This document shows positions 1 to 11,524 of a stretch of 64,000 nt of DNA, one piece after another (the stretch's first letter is position 1; every line of letters begins with the position of its first letter). The stretch covers positions 225,463,293-225,527,292 of the forward strand of contig OY986435.1 of the NCBI GenBank assembly GCA_963920525.1. The letters are read 5' to 3'. This stretch comes from Dichetophora obliterata (lineage: Eukaryota; Arthropoda; Insecta; Diptera; Sciomyzidae). The notes under the pieces are model-generated. The model ran no database searches, was not told the DNA's origin, and worked only from the letters and a program-made list of their open reading frames with translations. The translations under genes were made by a program, and so were the position numbers.

Positions 1-1250
1 CCTTGTTGTATTTTTAATATTATATCAAATATTTCAATCACTATAAAAGGTCCATGAAAAGGTGGTTGAAGGCTTGCTTGTTGATTTACTTTAACGAAAA
101 CGTATTCACAAGACTTGAGTGATTTTGGTAAATAAAAGGAATTTTTATTGCTATGATCTATTTTGGAACGAACTTGTTGAAGAGATTCCAAAGAGTTATC
201 AGTATAATTTTTACTAGAAAAAACTAATTCTCCAGGATATCTAAGAGTTTGACCGTTAACTAATTCCCCTGAAGAGCATTTCAGATCTTCTTTAATAGCA
301 GTTCGTAAACCAAGAAGAATCCATGGTAAATGTTCTGACCAATGTATCGAGTCGTATCCGATGTATCCAATGATACCAATGTATCAATCCGTTGGCTCTT
401 GGATGATATGGAAAAGTATGTATTTTGTGTGACCCGAGTAATTTAGTTAATTCTTTTAATAATTTTGGAGTGAAGTGTGTGCCTTGATCTACTGTAATTT
501 TAAGTGGGACTCCAAATTGTCGAACGTAATTTTAAACAAAAGTATTTGCTATTGAACTATTCAAAATTTTTTAAGTGGATAAACTTCTGACCAACGAGTG
601 TGTCTATTTATAATTGTTAATAAATATTTATAACTGTTAGATATTGGTACTGGTCCTACTGAATCCATGTGGATATATTCAAAACTACCCGAAGGAATTT
701 CAATCTTCTTGACTGGAGTCTTTGTGTAAATATAAATTTTTGATTTTTGACAATCAAGACAGCTAAAATGTCCATTCATTTATTTGCTTTCGCATGTTTG
801 GCTAAATATATTTAGATTGTTTTAAACTTCTTGCTGAACGAATTCCAGGATGAGGTAATGAGTGTATTTTTTCAAAAACAATTCTTTCCATCGAATTTGG
901 AATTTATGGTCTGAAAGAATTGCTTGGAATGTCACACCAAATTTTAAAGTTTAAAAGTGGAATAGTAATTTCTTTTAAATTATGTAAGAAATTGGAGTTG
1001 ATATTAAAAATTTTAGTTCTTCATCAGATTGTTGTTTTCGAATAGTTTTGAAAAGTTAATGTTTTCTGTTGAAATTGCTTCAATAATACATGGTGTTGAT
1101 GTATCTGATGGAGGGTTGTTAATGTTATTTTCAATAGTGTTAGGATTTATATTATTTTGCAATGGATTCTGTCGTGTAAATGATCGTGTCAAACCATATA
1201 AAAAAAATATTAAGGCATTGGAAATTCAATGGAGGAACGTTTACAAAACT
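1..1250 (-). pseudogene. Ty3/gypsy-type integrase remnant
   Basis: Read on the minus strand this is the integrase part of a pol gene, in broken frames. From high to low coordinates one sees a linker (about 1150-1020), a short CD..S..RP..P stretch before the zinc-binding HPG region (about 930-800), the C-x2-C pair (CLDCQKSK) and the first catalytic Asp motif (HMDSVGPVP) in an open frame at 561-779, and the C-terminal part with LPWILLGLRT and GELVNGQTLRYPGEL around 330-230. In Ty3/gypsy elements integrase joins the cDNA to the chromosome. Frames shift near 780 and 1030, there is a stop in the HPG region, and the core between about 340 and 560 is disrupted. Reverse transcriptase, LTRs and env are not seen; the left part runs off the window. 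It is clearly a dead fragment. Confidence 0.8.
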
Positions 1251-1299
1251 GAAAACCAAGTAGGTATATTTTCTAAAATTAGGAATTCATATTAAAATA

Positions 1300-2153
1300 T
1301 ATTAAATAGGATATTAAGCTAAGTTAAGTTAATGCCTTAATGTATTAAAGTTTAAATTTCATGTTAATTTTTATAATTCATAATAAATTATTGTATATAA
1401 AACTTGTCATAAATATGTATCAGCACTAATAGTAAAAATAGTAATGTAAAATAGTGATTAATAAAATTTGTATATATTACATTTATCTTTTAGATTGGAG
1501 TTCGTGTTGTGAGGTCAAATTCAATTTTATTGGAATCCAAGGGTTCTCCAATTTTCAGGAGGACTGTTCAGCAGAATATAAATCTTGTTGGTATTTTTGA
1601 AAACGGTTTTTTTTAAGATTTCTTTTTAAGAATTTAAAATATGACAACGTAATATAAAAAGCCAACAAGTCAAACATATTTTCATTGTGGTTACAAATCT
1701 TTATATTGCATTTTCACTAGATGAACAATTTTCAAATTTTTTTCTCGGTGCGCGGGGCCCCTAGGCAGTTGCCTTATGAATAATCTGGCCCTGCATGAAT
1801 CTATCTGGTGGTATTTTTAACACGTAATCCTATGCTTTTTCAATACATACTGAAATCCAAATTGAATTTTCGTTTTGGTAACAAAGAATGCAACAAAGAT
1901 AAACAACAATACCAATGAAAACAGCCCGAATATGCATAAATTATTTAATTATGTTGACGATTAAAATGTAATTTAAATAAACTGCTTATCAAGTGTTATT
2001 ATCTATAAACAGCTCAGAACAAAAATGGGTTTTTTATATTCTTTTTTAATTGCAAAAATAAATAAAACAATGTCGAATTTTATATAGCGATAGAATGTTT
2101 GAAGAAGCGAACATTGTCTGCTAATAGAAATTAGAAAAAAGAGTTGCAGGCAA
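1300..2153. other. intergenic AT-rich stretch with one hAT-like terminus
   Basis: No gene is seen. At 1748-1792 a GC-rich segment ends in CTGGCCCTG; on the minus strand it begins CAGGGCCAGATTATTC and runs into GGGGCCCCGC, a form common at the ends of insect hAT MITEs. No partner terminus or 8-bp duplication was found, so this is at most a solo end. Confidence 0.3.
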
Positions 2154-2307
2154 CAGCTGTTCAGGGTTCAGAATATTTACACACCTTCACTCACAAACAT
2201 TTGCTTGAAGCACACAACACACAATTTTATTTTCATTTCATTTTTGTGTGTAACGTAGTTATCGTGTTGTTGATCATTCAACATGAATTCTTCGTTTTAA
2301 TATTTGC

Positions 2308-2622
2308 TTGAGCGTCACAAACTCAAACAATAATCGATCTCAACAATTCTCTGTGTTTCAGTTTTACACTTATGTTTGCGTCAAAATGTTCATGTTGGAG
2401 AATTCAGGCCCTTGTCAAAACCAAAACAAAGACAATTTTTCCAACATGAACAAGTGGTGTTTGCAAAATTGTCTTTGTTTGTGTCGGTCATTAAGATCGA
2501 TAACTACTGTCGTGTGGCGTAAAAAACAAATGCCGTTCTGGATGCTGTGCAGCGTATTGAACTGGTTTTTGGCCAAGTGTAGCAAATTTCGGCGTCAATT
2601 AGAAAATATTTTAAAATATTAA
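2308..2622 (+). other. mirror ORF in left foldback arm (104 codons), probably not a gene
   Basis: An open frame of 104 codons lies in the left arm of the hAT foldback, and its near copy of 127 codons lies on the opposite strand at 3354-3737 in the right arm. The two translations share almost their first 100 residues, including VCVKMFMLENSGPCQNQNKD. Because the two arms are copies of one sequence, matching ORFs are expected without selection. No known domain is visible; the Cys-rich middle does not form a spaced zinc finger. It is listed because the frame has survived in both arms with only scattered substitutions. Confidence 0.25.
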
Positions 2623-3353
2623 AATAATAACCTAATAATATGTCTTTTCAAGAGTTTTAAACGTCATTTATCAGTGTCGAGGGGTCGCTGATTTCGAATC
2701 TAAAGTCAGAATTTTAAAATTCAAGATGGTGGATAGGGTGTCCACCTTAATTTTTTGTAGTTTTATGAATTCGGGGCTGGCAAAAAAAATGGTACACCAA
2801 AAATGGGTCGCTGAATCCGAATCCGTTGTCAGAATTTCCAAATTATGAAATTTTCGAAATTCGAAATCAGCGACCCCTTAACACTGATAATTGACGTTTA
2901 AAACTCTTGAAAATACATAATATTACGTGGCAACCCTATTATTTCAAAATTTTATAATTTGGGAATTCTGACAACGGATTCGGATTCAGCGACCCATTTT
3001 TAGTGTACCATTTTTTTTGCCAGCCCTGAATTCATAAAACTACAAAAAATTAAGGTGGCAACCCTATCCACCATCTTGAATTTTAAAATTCTGATTTTAG
3101 ATTCGAAAAAAGCGACCCCTCAACACTGATAAATGACGTTTAAAACTCTGGAAAAGACATAATATTAGGTCGCAACCCTCATATTTCAAAATTTTATAAT
3201 TTGGAAATTTTGACAACGGATTCGGATTCAGCTACCCATTTTTGGTGAACCATTTTTTTTTTTGCCAGCCCCGAATTCATAAAACTACAAAAAATTAAGG
3301 TGGCAACCCTATCCACCATCTTGAATTTAAAAATTCAGATTTTAGATTCCAAA

Positions 3354-3737
3354 TCAGCGACCCCTCAACACTGATAAATGACGTTTAAAACTCTTGAAAA
3401 GACATATTATTAGGTTATTATTGTAATATTTTAAAATATTTTCTAATTGACGCCGAAATTTGCTACACTTGGCCAAAAACCAGTTCAATACGCTGCACAG
3501 CAACCAGAACAGCATTTTTGTTTTACGCCACACGACGGTAGTGATCGATCTTAATGACCGACACAAACAAAGACAATTTTGCAAACACCACTTGTTCATG
3601 TTGGAAAAATTGTCTTTGTTTTGGTTTTGACAAGGGCCTGAATTTTCCAACATGAACATTTTGACGCAAACATAAGTGTAAAACTGAAACACAAAGAATT
3701 GTTGAGATCGATTATTGTTTGAGTTTGTGACGCTCAA
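3354..3737 (-). other. mirror ORF in right foldback arm (127 codons)
   Basis: Inverted counterpart of the ORF at 2308-2622. It begins with the same residues and extends further toward the centre of the palindrome. No domain is recognised, and its preservation can be explained by arm identity alone. Confidence 0.25.
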
Positions 3738-3993
3738 GCAAATATTAAAACGAAGAATTCATGTTGAATGATCAACAACACGATAACTACGTTACACACA
3801 AAAATGAAATGAAAATAAAATTGTGTGTTGTGTGCTTCAAATAGTGTTTATTTACATTTATGTTGGAGATTTCTGTTACATGAGTGAAAATTTCTGAACC
3901 CTGCAGCTGTTAACCATGAGTGTTTGGAGTGCGTTTGATTGTTATGATACTTTGCCATTCACGAAATGGTTTTGTTATTGCGTTCAAGCTAAA

Positions 3994-5262
3994 GGGTGGT
4001 TAAATTTTAAGGGCCGATGTTGAATGTAAACCACACCTAAACGTCAAGGTTTTTTCTGTATTTCATATGACATTTCTCAATTTCAGACTAATTCAATTTG
4101 AACCATGGAAAGACACACAATCGAGCAACGCATAAAAGTTATTCAAGCTTATTGTGAAAATGGTCGTTAAAATCAAAATGCATATCGTGCACTTCGTGAT
4201 TTTTTCGGTCAATTTAATCGTCCAAATGTGCGTACAATCGGAAAAATCGTGCAAAAATTTGAGCAAACCGGGTCTGTAGAAGATGTGAAAACACCAGTGC
4301 ATGCTCGTACAGCTCGTACTGCAGAAAATATTGCTGCTGTTCGCGATAGTGTGGCTGAAGAGCCGTCCACCTCAACTCGCCCAACAATTGCCCCTCTCAC
4401 GCTCGTCGTTGATGAACATTATGCATAAAGACTTGCATTTACACGCTTACAAGGTGCAATTGACTCAAGAACTAAAGCCTATTGACCATTTCAAGCGTCG
4501 TCAATGGTCAGAATGGTCAGTTGGTGGCAAAAAATGGCAACAGTGGATGATCAATTCTCGAAGAAAATCATCTTCAGTGATGAGGCACATTTTCACCTCA
4601 CCACAATAAGCAGAATTGTCGTATTTGGGCGAATGATAACCCAAGAGTGATTGTCGAAAAACTAATGCACCCACAAAGAGTGACTGTTTGGTGCGGTTTA
4701 TGTGCTGGCGGCATCATCGGGCCGTATTTTTTCCGAAATGAGGCCGGTCAGGCAGTTACTGTGAATAGTGTTCGCTATCTTGAGATGACAAAGAACTTTT
4801 CATGGCCCAAATTGGAAGATATAGATGTGGACGATATGTGGTTTCAACAGGACGGTGCCACTTGCCACACAGCTAATAAAAAAATGGCTCTTTTGCGCTA
4901 CAAATTCAAGGGCCGTGTTATCTCACGTGGTGGCAATGTCAATTGGCCGCCAAGATCATGTGATTTGACACCGTTGGACTTTTTTCTTTGGGGTTATTTG
5001 AAAGAAAAGGTGTACGTCGATAAGCCAGCAACAATTCAAGAGGTAAAAGATGAGATAATTCGGCACATTAACGGCATAGAACCTCAATTATGCCTCAACG
5101 TCATCGAAAATTTGGACCATCGGATGGATTTTTGGCACATATTTTGTTACGTACATAATTGAACTATACCAATATTATCATAATAAAAAGAAATGACAAT
5201 AATTTCTTAAATAATTTGTGTTTTATTCAAAATCAATATCGGCCCTTAAAATTTAACCACCC
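3994..5262 (+). mobile_element. rosa-like DD41D mariner, non-functional
   Basis: Terminal inverted repeats of about 25 bp begin GGGTGGTTAAATTTTAAGGG at 3994 and end with the complement at 5262. The length of 1.27 kb and the enclosed transposase frame fit a mariner. A clean TA duplication is not visible: the left flank reads CTAAA and the right flank ATGAG, so one junction may have mutated. The element abuts the right side of the hAT foldback, 82 bp beyond its duplication. Confidence 0.85.
4105..5162 (+). pseudogene. DD41D (rosa-type) mariner transposase pseudogene
   Basis: The frame opens at ATG 4105 (MERHTIEQRIKVIQAYCENG) with the helix-turn-helix region of this transposase family. It meets a stop after about 21 codons (near 4167) and needs two more frame changes, between the open stretches 4228-4428, 4301-4609 and 4647-5162. 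Catalytic motifs are still readable: SDEAHFH for the first Asp, WFQQDGATCHT for the second, and CDLTPLDFFLWG for the third. The count between the second and third Asp (in PLDFF) is 41 residues, which sets it apart from the DD34D mariner at 62.4 kb. The active enzyme would cut and paste its own DNA at TA sites; this copy cannot encode it. Confidence 0.88.
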
Positions 5263-5479
5263 ATGAGCAACTCAAAAAAAATGTGGTGCGTACACCCGTC
5301 TGAAACGAAGTTCCTTACGCTTTTTTTTCAACTCCGAATGTAATTCGCAATTGAATCTGTATATTTTTATTTTTTTATTATTATGTATTTTATATAATTT
5401 TTTCAAGTAAAATAATGTTAATGGATCATCAAATAAAAAAGTTTAATTTAATATGATGAAAGGTTTAATATGATAGGCA

Positions 5480-5912
5480 GTTAATGCTGCTAGCGATGTT
5501 TGTTTCATGGCGCAACAGGGCGCTGAGCAGTGAACACGTATCATGTTTTTCGTATGGAACTTGAATTGATCGGGAGTAAGTGTTTAAGGAAAAATACACT
5601 TTAAGAGTTCACAATAGTGTCAAAGAAACTTTTTGAAATTCCGTTATCAGATTCGAAAACAGCGACCAGCGCAGCGCATCTACAAAGATTATAAAACAAA
5701 AACACATTTTTTAGGTCCACCCTAGTGTCAAAAATCTTTTAAAATTCTTAGATCAGGTTCGAAATCAGCAACGATCCTTACGATTGCCAGCACATACACA
5801 AAAGGGTATAAAAGAAAAAAAAAGCATTTTCAGGGTCCACCCTAGTGTCAAAAAACTTTTTTAAATTCTAATATCAGATTATACTGTATTACACACATTT
5901 GCTGCAGTATCC
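5480..5912 (+). repeat. dispersed repeat, left copy of an inverted pair
   Basis: A segment of about 430 bp containing two to three tandem units of roughly 115 bp (each with GGTCCACCCTAGTGTCAAAA and a TTCGAAATCAGC-type module). It ends in TTACACACATTTGCTGCAGT. The same segment, including both outer ends (GCGATGTTTGTTT), recurs inverted at 17683-18110. Confidence 0.7.
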
Positions 5913-6049
5913 ATTTCTTAAAACTTTATTGCAATAAAGTTCCTGGACATAAGGATTTTCTTCTCCCATAAAGAGATTTGACAAAAATATTTGTTCATCG
6001 TATTTTCTAATAATTCTATTCATTCTTGTAACGAATTTAATTACCCTAG

Positions 6050-6944
6050 TGCCAACTTTTTTCTAGTATTTTCTTCTATTACCACGCTCCATTGTCGAAT
6101 TGCGCCCACTTTCTTGACCGTAATTTGTCACATTTGTGCCTACAACTGTACTAATTTTCAGTAACCTAGTTTCAATATTATTCGAGATACAGTGGTTTTC
6201 TAATGTTGCCACGCCTTTTTTTCAAATGAAGCCCACTTCTTGAACATAATTTGTAATAATTGTGCCTGCCCCTGCACTAAATTTCAGTACCCTAATGTCA
6301 ATATTTTTCGAGATTCAGCTGCCACGCCCTTTTGTCAAATAAAGCCCATTTACTTGACCGTAATTTTTAATAATTTCGCCTACCCCTGTACTAAATTTCT
6401 GTATCCTTGTGTCAATATTATTTGAGAAACCCCTTTTTTCGCGATTAATAACGCCTACTTTCTTGACCTTAATTTTTCAGTAAACTTGTGTTAATATTAT
6501 TCTAAATACAGTGTTTTAATAATATTGTTACGCCTTTTTGTAGAATAACGCCCACTTTCTTGACCTTAATTTGTAACAACTGAATTTTGTAATACTAAAT
6601 TTCAGTACTCTTGTGTCAATATTACTCGAGATACAGTGTTTTTCTTATTTTTAAACACACCTTTTTCCAATAACGCCCACTTTATTGACCTTAGTTTGGC
6701 ATAATTGTGCCTACCCCTGTACTTAATTTCAGTACTCTTGTGTTTTATGATTATTGTGCCTACATCTGTACCAAATTTTAGTACACTAGTGTCAATATTA
6801 TTCGAGATTCAGTGGTTTTCTAATGTTGCCCTGGCCCTTAGTCGAATTACGCCCACCTTCTTGGCCATAATTTACCATAATTGTTCCTACCCCAGTACTA
6901 AATTTCAGTGCCCTATTGTCAATATTATTCGAGAGACAATAGCC
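6050..6944 (+). repeat. tandem array, about 7 units of ~115 bp
   Basis: Diverged tandem units are anchored by CGCCCACTTTCTTGACC near 6106, 6232, 6344, 6453, 6548, 6676 and 6849. Each unit also carries GTGCCTACCCCTGTACTAAA and TGTCAATATTATTCGAGA. Spacing varies from 95 to 173 bp through small gains and losses. Short ORFs across it are repeat translations, not genes. Confidence 0.75.
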
Positions 6945-6945
6945 T

Positions 6946-7170
6946 CGTTTTTTCCAACATCCAAATCCGATTTCCATACAAACAAAATCCTGTTATGCAT
7001 TTAGATTTTGTGGACTTATAGCTTAAAACATCACAGCCAGGTGGCGTATAATGAAGAAAGTGATCGGAAAACGCATTCTTATGTTTGTATTCAACGCCCT
7101 CTAGTTTTCAAATACTTTTCATGAGCAGCAAATCAAAATCCAAATCCTATTTTGGATGTTGCAAAAAACG
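6946..7170. mobile_element. small inverted-repeat element (MITE-like)
   Basis: GTTTTTTCCAACATCCAAAT at 6947 is matched in inverted form by ATTTTGGATGTTGCAAAAAAC ending near 7170, and the match continues inward for about ten bases. The element of about 225 bp lies directly at the end of the tandem array. No target duplication could be defined. Confidence 0.45.
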
Positions 7171-7172
7171 CA

Positions 7173-7667
7173 GCTAATATTATTCGCCTGCTAGTTTGTA
7201 GTCTGCTCGATACTCGATACTCGCACACAGCAATCTCACGGTTACATGATTTTTTTCTACCAAATCGCACTATCCGCAAGCTGCGTAAAGAAACTTCGGT
7301 CCAAAAATAATGCAGAAACGCAACACCGCAGCAACGCGAAATCACAGCAATATATTTCCTTCATGCTATTTTTTTCTTTATATTTTCACTTTTTAAGGTA
7401 CATGTCATCAAACTAGCATTTAACTTGTATGTGCATGTATATTAGTTTCATTGCTTTCATTAACCTTGAATAGAACACTGTTTGACTAAAGTATAAAACT
7501 TGTTAATTTTTGGTTAATGCTAAAACATGGTCTTTGTTCAGTAATGTTTCATATTAAATAATAAATTATTGTTTAAGTAATTTTTAATCAATTTTAAGCA
7601 ATATAAGTTCTTTAGATGAGATAAGTATATTTTTCAGGACTTTTTATTTGACTCCATTTATGTTTAC
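7173..7667. other. non-coding stretch before the PIF-like palindrome
   Basis: AT-rich, with no conserved reading frame, RNA or repeat structure recognised. Confidence 0.4.
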
Positions 7668-10033
7668 TTAGGGCCATTTTGTTCACAAAGGGCATAAATA
7701 TGATTTAATTCGGGGATAACTATCTCTAGGTTAATTTTATACCAAGCGTATAAATCGGGAGATAAAAAAGTGGTTTTGTTCACATTTTATCCCAGCTTTA
7801 TGCTTAGAGCATAAATTCGCTCTCAGTTTATATCGATTTCCATTGGAATGTTAGAGTGTTGCTCATTAATTAAAAAATGTGTGGGGATTTTTGGTTTATT
7901 TTTGAGAATTTGGGGGTTGGAGTGAACACTAGGTAAAAATGGATCGCTAATTTTGCATCTGATGTCAGAATTTCAAAATTCTGAAATTTTTCTACACAGG
8001 GCTGCCAACTAAACATTTTTTTAAGAATTTTAAACATGAAGAAACAGTATTGGGGGTTACTTCTTTCGAATCTGGTGTCAGAATTTTAAAATTCAAGATG
8101 GCGGATAAAGTTGCCACCTAATTTCTTGTTTATTTATGCGAATTCAACTCTGGGAGAAACACTAGGTAAAATTAGGTCGCTGATTCCGAATCCGTTGTCA
8201 GAATTTCAACACTCGAAAATTTTTCTACACGTAGGGGTGCCACCTAAAAATTTTTTATTTTAAGAATTTTCAACATGAGGAAAGAGTATTGGGGGCCGCT
8301 GAGTTCGAATCTGAAGTCAGAAATTTAAAATTCAAGATGGTGGATAGGGTTGCCACCTAAATTTTTTGTATTTTTATGAATTCGGGGCTGGCAAAAAAAA
8401 TGGTACACCAAAAATGGGTCGCTGAATCCGAATCCGTGGCCAGAATTTCAATAAGATAAAGTTTTGAAATAATAGGGTTGCCAGCTAATAATATGTATTT
8501 TTTAGAATTTTAAACATAACTTAACAGTATTAGGGAGTCACTGATTTCGAATCTGAAGTCAGAATTTTGAAATTCAAAATGGTGGATACGGTTGCCACTT
8601 TAATTTTTTGTAGTTTTATGAATTCGGGGCTGCCAAAAAAAATGGTACAGCAAAAATGGGTCGCTGAATACGAATCCATGGTCAGAATTCCAAAATTATA
8701 AAGTTTTAAAATAATAGGGCTGCCACCTAATAATAAGTATTTTTAAGAATTTTAAACATTATTTAACAGTGCTAAGGAGTCACTGATTTCGAATCTGAAG
8801 TCAGAATTTTAAAATTCAAAATTGTGGATAGGGTTGCCACCTTAATTTTTTGTATTTTTATGAATTCGGGGCTGGCAAAAAAATGGTATGCCAATTTCTT
8901 CGGATTCAGCGACCCATTTTTGGTATACCATTTTTTTGCCAGCCCCGAATTCATAACAATACAAAAAATTAAGGTGGCAGCCCTATCCACCATTTTGAAT
9001 TTCAAAATTCTGACTTCAGATTCGAAATCAGTGACTCCTTAACACTGTTAAATAATTTTTAAAATTATTAAAATACTTATTATTAGGTGGCAACCCTATT
9101 ATTTCAAAACTTTATAATTTTGAAATTCTGACCATGAATTCGTATTCAGCGACCCATTTTTGCTGTACCATTTTTTGTGCCAGCCCCGAACTCATAAAAA
9201 TACCAAAAATTAAAGTGGCAACCCTATCCACCATTTTGAATTTTAAAATTCTGACTTCAGATTCGAAATCAGTGACTCCCTAGTACTGTTAACTGATGTT
9301 TAAAATTCTAAAAAATACATATTATTAAGTGGCAGCCCTATTATTTCAAAACTTTATCATTTTGAAATTCTGGCCACGGATTCGGATTCAGCGACCCATT
9401 TTTGGTGTACAATTTTTTTTTGGCAGCCCCGAATTCGTAAAAATTTAAAATATTAAGGTGGCAACTCTATCCACCATCATGAATTTAAAAATTTTGAGTT
9501 CAGATTCGAAATCAGTAACCTCCCAATACTGTTTGTTCCCTCATGTTTAAAATTCTTAAAATAAAACATTTTTAGGTGGCAACCCTATGTGTAGAAAAAT
9601 TTTCGAGTTTTGAAATTCTGACAACGGATTCGGATTCAGCGACCCATTTTTATCGTTTAGTTCGCGCCAGCCCCAAATTCGTAAAAATAAAAAATTAAGG
9701 TGGCAACCTTATCCAAATTTTAAAATTCTGACATCACATTCGAAATCAGTAACCCCCAAAACTGTTTCCATATGCTTAAAAATCTGTATTTTCAATATTG
9801 TGACACCAAGTAAATAAAAAATATTAAAATGAGAGTGATGAGAGCGAATTAAAAATCTTATCTCACCAATTTTCACGAGTTAAATATTTCTGGGGTTAAG
9901 CTATCTCGCCACCATTTTTATCTCCAGCTTGAAGAGTTAAATGCTTAACTCGCTGTGAACAAATAAAAAACTGGAAAAATCATGGAATTAACTCGGGGAT
10001 AAATTTATCTCTCTGTGAACAAAATGGCCCTTA
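7668..10033. mobile_element. PIF/Harbinger-like palindromic element with TTA duplication
   Basis: The element proper is 7671-10030 (2360 bp). It starts GGGCCATTTTGTTCACA and ends with the exact complement; TTA is duplicated at 7668-7670 and 10031-10033. GGG-starting ends with a 3-bp TWA duplication are typical of PIF/Harbinger. The body is a giant palindrome centred near 8895. The left arm holds four direct copies of a ~242-bp unit (anchors at 8064, 8304, 8546, 8788) and the right arm four inverted copies (anchors near 9025, 9262, 9504, 9740). There is no transposase or Myb-like gene inside, so it is non-autonomous. Confidence 0.8.
7900..9790. repeat. 242-bp unit array, 4 direct plus 4 inverted copies
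   Basis: Each unit contains TTCGAATCTGAAGTCAGAAT, GGTGGATAGGGTTGCCACC, GAATTCGGGGCTGGCAAAAA and AAATGGGTCGCTGAATCCGA in that order, then a second GGTTGCCACCTAATAATA segment. Orientation flips at about 8895. ORFs inside it (for example 8772-9005 minus and 8824-9042 plus) are mirror translations of the repeat. The same unit occurs in the hAT foldback at 2690-3380. Confidence 0.85.
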
Positions 10034-10485
10034 GTGAAGACAACTTGCGCTTATGACAACTTACTACTTCACCACAAAAACTCACCGCATTCAATAAATT
10101 GACCATATAACGCAGCGCGCTATTCAATTTAAAAACAACCTGCGCTGATCAGAGCTGCCAGTTCTTTGATACTCCTACTCGCCATTTGTCGTTAATTAAA
10201 CCGCCAAAAAATTTTTCTTAAAACATTTTAAAAAAATAAATAAAACCATAATATTTACATAACGTTATAAATTTATTTGATTTATTTATACATATTTACA
10301 GAAACTCCAGTTTAAAGCTTTTAGTTAATGTATTTAAATCTATTATATTCTTAGTAATATGTGAACATAAAAAATCGTATAAGAACTAAAACAAGATCCA
10401 CGACTAGAATGTATTTCATAAAATTTAAAAAAAAAACGATAAAAAAAACAATAGAGCAATGGGTGAAAACCACGTATACAACTCA

Positions 10486-10686
10486 ATTCTGAATACTTTT
10501 CCCGGCGAATCGGAAAAGGGAGTTTTTATTTTTAAGCTGGCAGATAAAGACATCACTTTTTTTTATACTCATGAATATTCATGGTAGATGAACAAATTTG
10601 CATTAAAAATTTCCAAAATTTTCTTGAACTTTATCTTAAATATGAAATCTCCTTTTTCCGATTTCCCGAGAAAAATTATGCAGAAT
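10486..10686. mobile_element. ~200-bp inverted-repeat element nested in hAT
   Basis: About 50 bp at 10486-10535 (with GCGAATCGGAAAAGGGAG) match in inverted, imperfect form 10636-10686 (with CTCCTTTTTCCGATTTCCCG). The spacer is about 100 bp and non-coding. A target duplication is not clear. Confidence 0.5.
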
Positions 10687-10754
10687 CATGCAGAATACCA
10701 AATCCAAAAAATATTTCTGGTTAAAGTTTTTTCTAAATGACCTTGTTATTTATT

Positions 10755-10985
10755 ATGTTGATTTTATAAGATTTAAATACAAATTCTAGTTGTTTGATAG
10801 TTTAAAATCGTTTATTGAGCTTTAGGTTAAGATAAGAACAATTAATTGTTCTAACGAATCTTTCCGCAGAGAGCTCAATAAACGATTTTAAGCTATCAGA
10901 CAACCAGAATTTAGATTTAAAATCAAGTATGATTTTACCTATTAAACATTTAGAATTTGTATTTAAATTATATAAAATCAACATC
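10755..10985. mobile_element. long hairpin element, two stacked inverted repeats
   Basis: The outer pair 10755-10788 (ATGTTGATTTTATAAG start) and 10951-10985 (ATATAAAATCAACATC end) and an inner pair 10789-10823 and 10875-10911 (TCAATAAACGATTTTAA) fold into one long stem with a loop of about 50 nt. It looks like a MITE or foldback. The 67-codon minus ORF over it has no recognisable product. Confidence 0.5.
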
Positions 10986-11524
10986 ATATTTCTGGTTTTT
11001 AACAAACTGTAAGCATATCATTATATCCTTCCAATTCTTCATTGACTTCAAGTTCATAATCTTCTAGTTTTGGGTACATAATTTTAGAATTAAAACGTTT
11101 AAACATCTCCTTTGTAAGCTCAAAACTTTCGCAGCATTTATTAAAATTGTTCAAATAAAAACACAGTCTTTTCTGTATCTTCTTGTTCCTTCCTTCCTTC
11201 CCTTTATTTTGGCATTTTAGCGCTCAAACTGAACAATTTTAAGCAATATCAGCTATAAAAAGTGATTTTATGTTTTATGTTGTGGTAGCTCGTCGAATTA
11301 AGTGTCAGAGATGGAAAAAATGTTTGCTATGTAAAAAGAGTTGTATAACGCAAAAAAGCATTTAATCTTATTTTTGGGGAATCTCGCCAAAATATCGCCA
11401 AAAAAAAATGTTGAAACCGCCACTTTTTCGTCAACTCGCCAAATTAAAAATATTCTCGCCATAGTGGTCGCTCAAACCGCCAGTTTGGAGAGATATCGCC
11501 ATATCTGGCAGCTCTGGCGCTGAT

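Larger units (their letters stand above)
2154..3911. mobile_element. hAT-type foldback element with 8-bp target duplication
   Basis: The element proper is 2162-3903. It starts CAGGGTTCAGAA and ends TTCTGAACCCTG, and is flanked by the direct repeat CAGCTGTT at 2154-2161 and 3904-3911. A CAGGG terminus with an 8-bp duplication is the hAT signature. Almost the whole element is one imperfect palindrome: about 2200-2640 reappears inverted at 3390-3850. The core holds one direct (anchor near 2695) and two inverted (anchors near 3099 and 3342) copies of a unit of about 242 bp that also builds the element at 7671-10030. It has no transposase, so it would depend on one supplied in trans. Confidence 0.82.
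10142..11524. mobile_element. non-autonomous hAT element with 8-bp duplication
   Basis: The element proper is 10150-11516 (1367 bp). It begins CAGAGCTGCCAG, ends CTGGCAGCTCTG, and is flanked by GCGCTGAT at 10142-10149 and 11517-11524. Subterminal regions at both ends repeat the short motif CGCCA (or its complement) many times, as hAT transposase-binding regions often do. No transposase frame is present. Two smaller inverted-repeat structures lie inside it, at 10486-10686 and 10755-10985. Confidence 0.8.

Noticed and set aside
1029..1295. 88-codon + ORF at the left edge
   Set aside because: It lies opposite the integrase linker of the gypsy remnant and has no motif.
8772..9042. Opposed 72-77-codon ORFs at the centre of the palindrome
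   Set aside because: They are mirror translations of the inverted 242-bp units.
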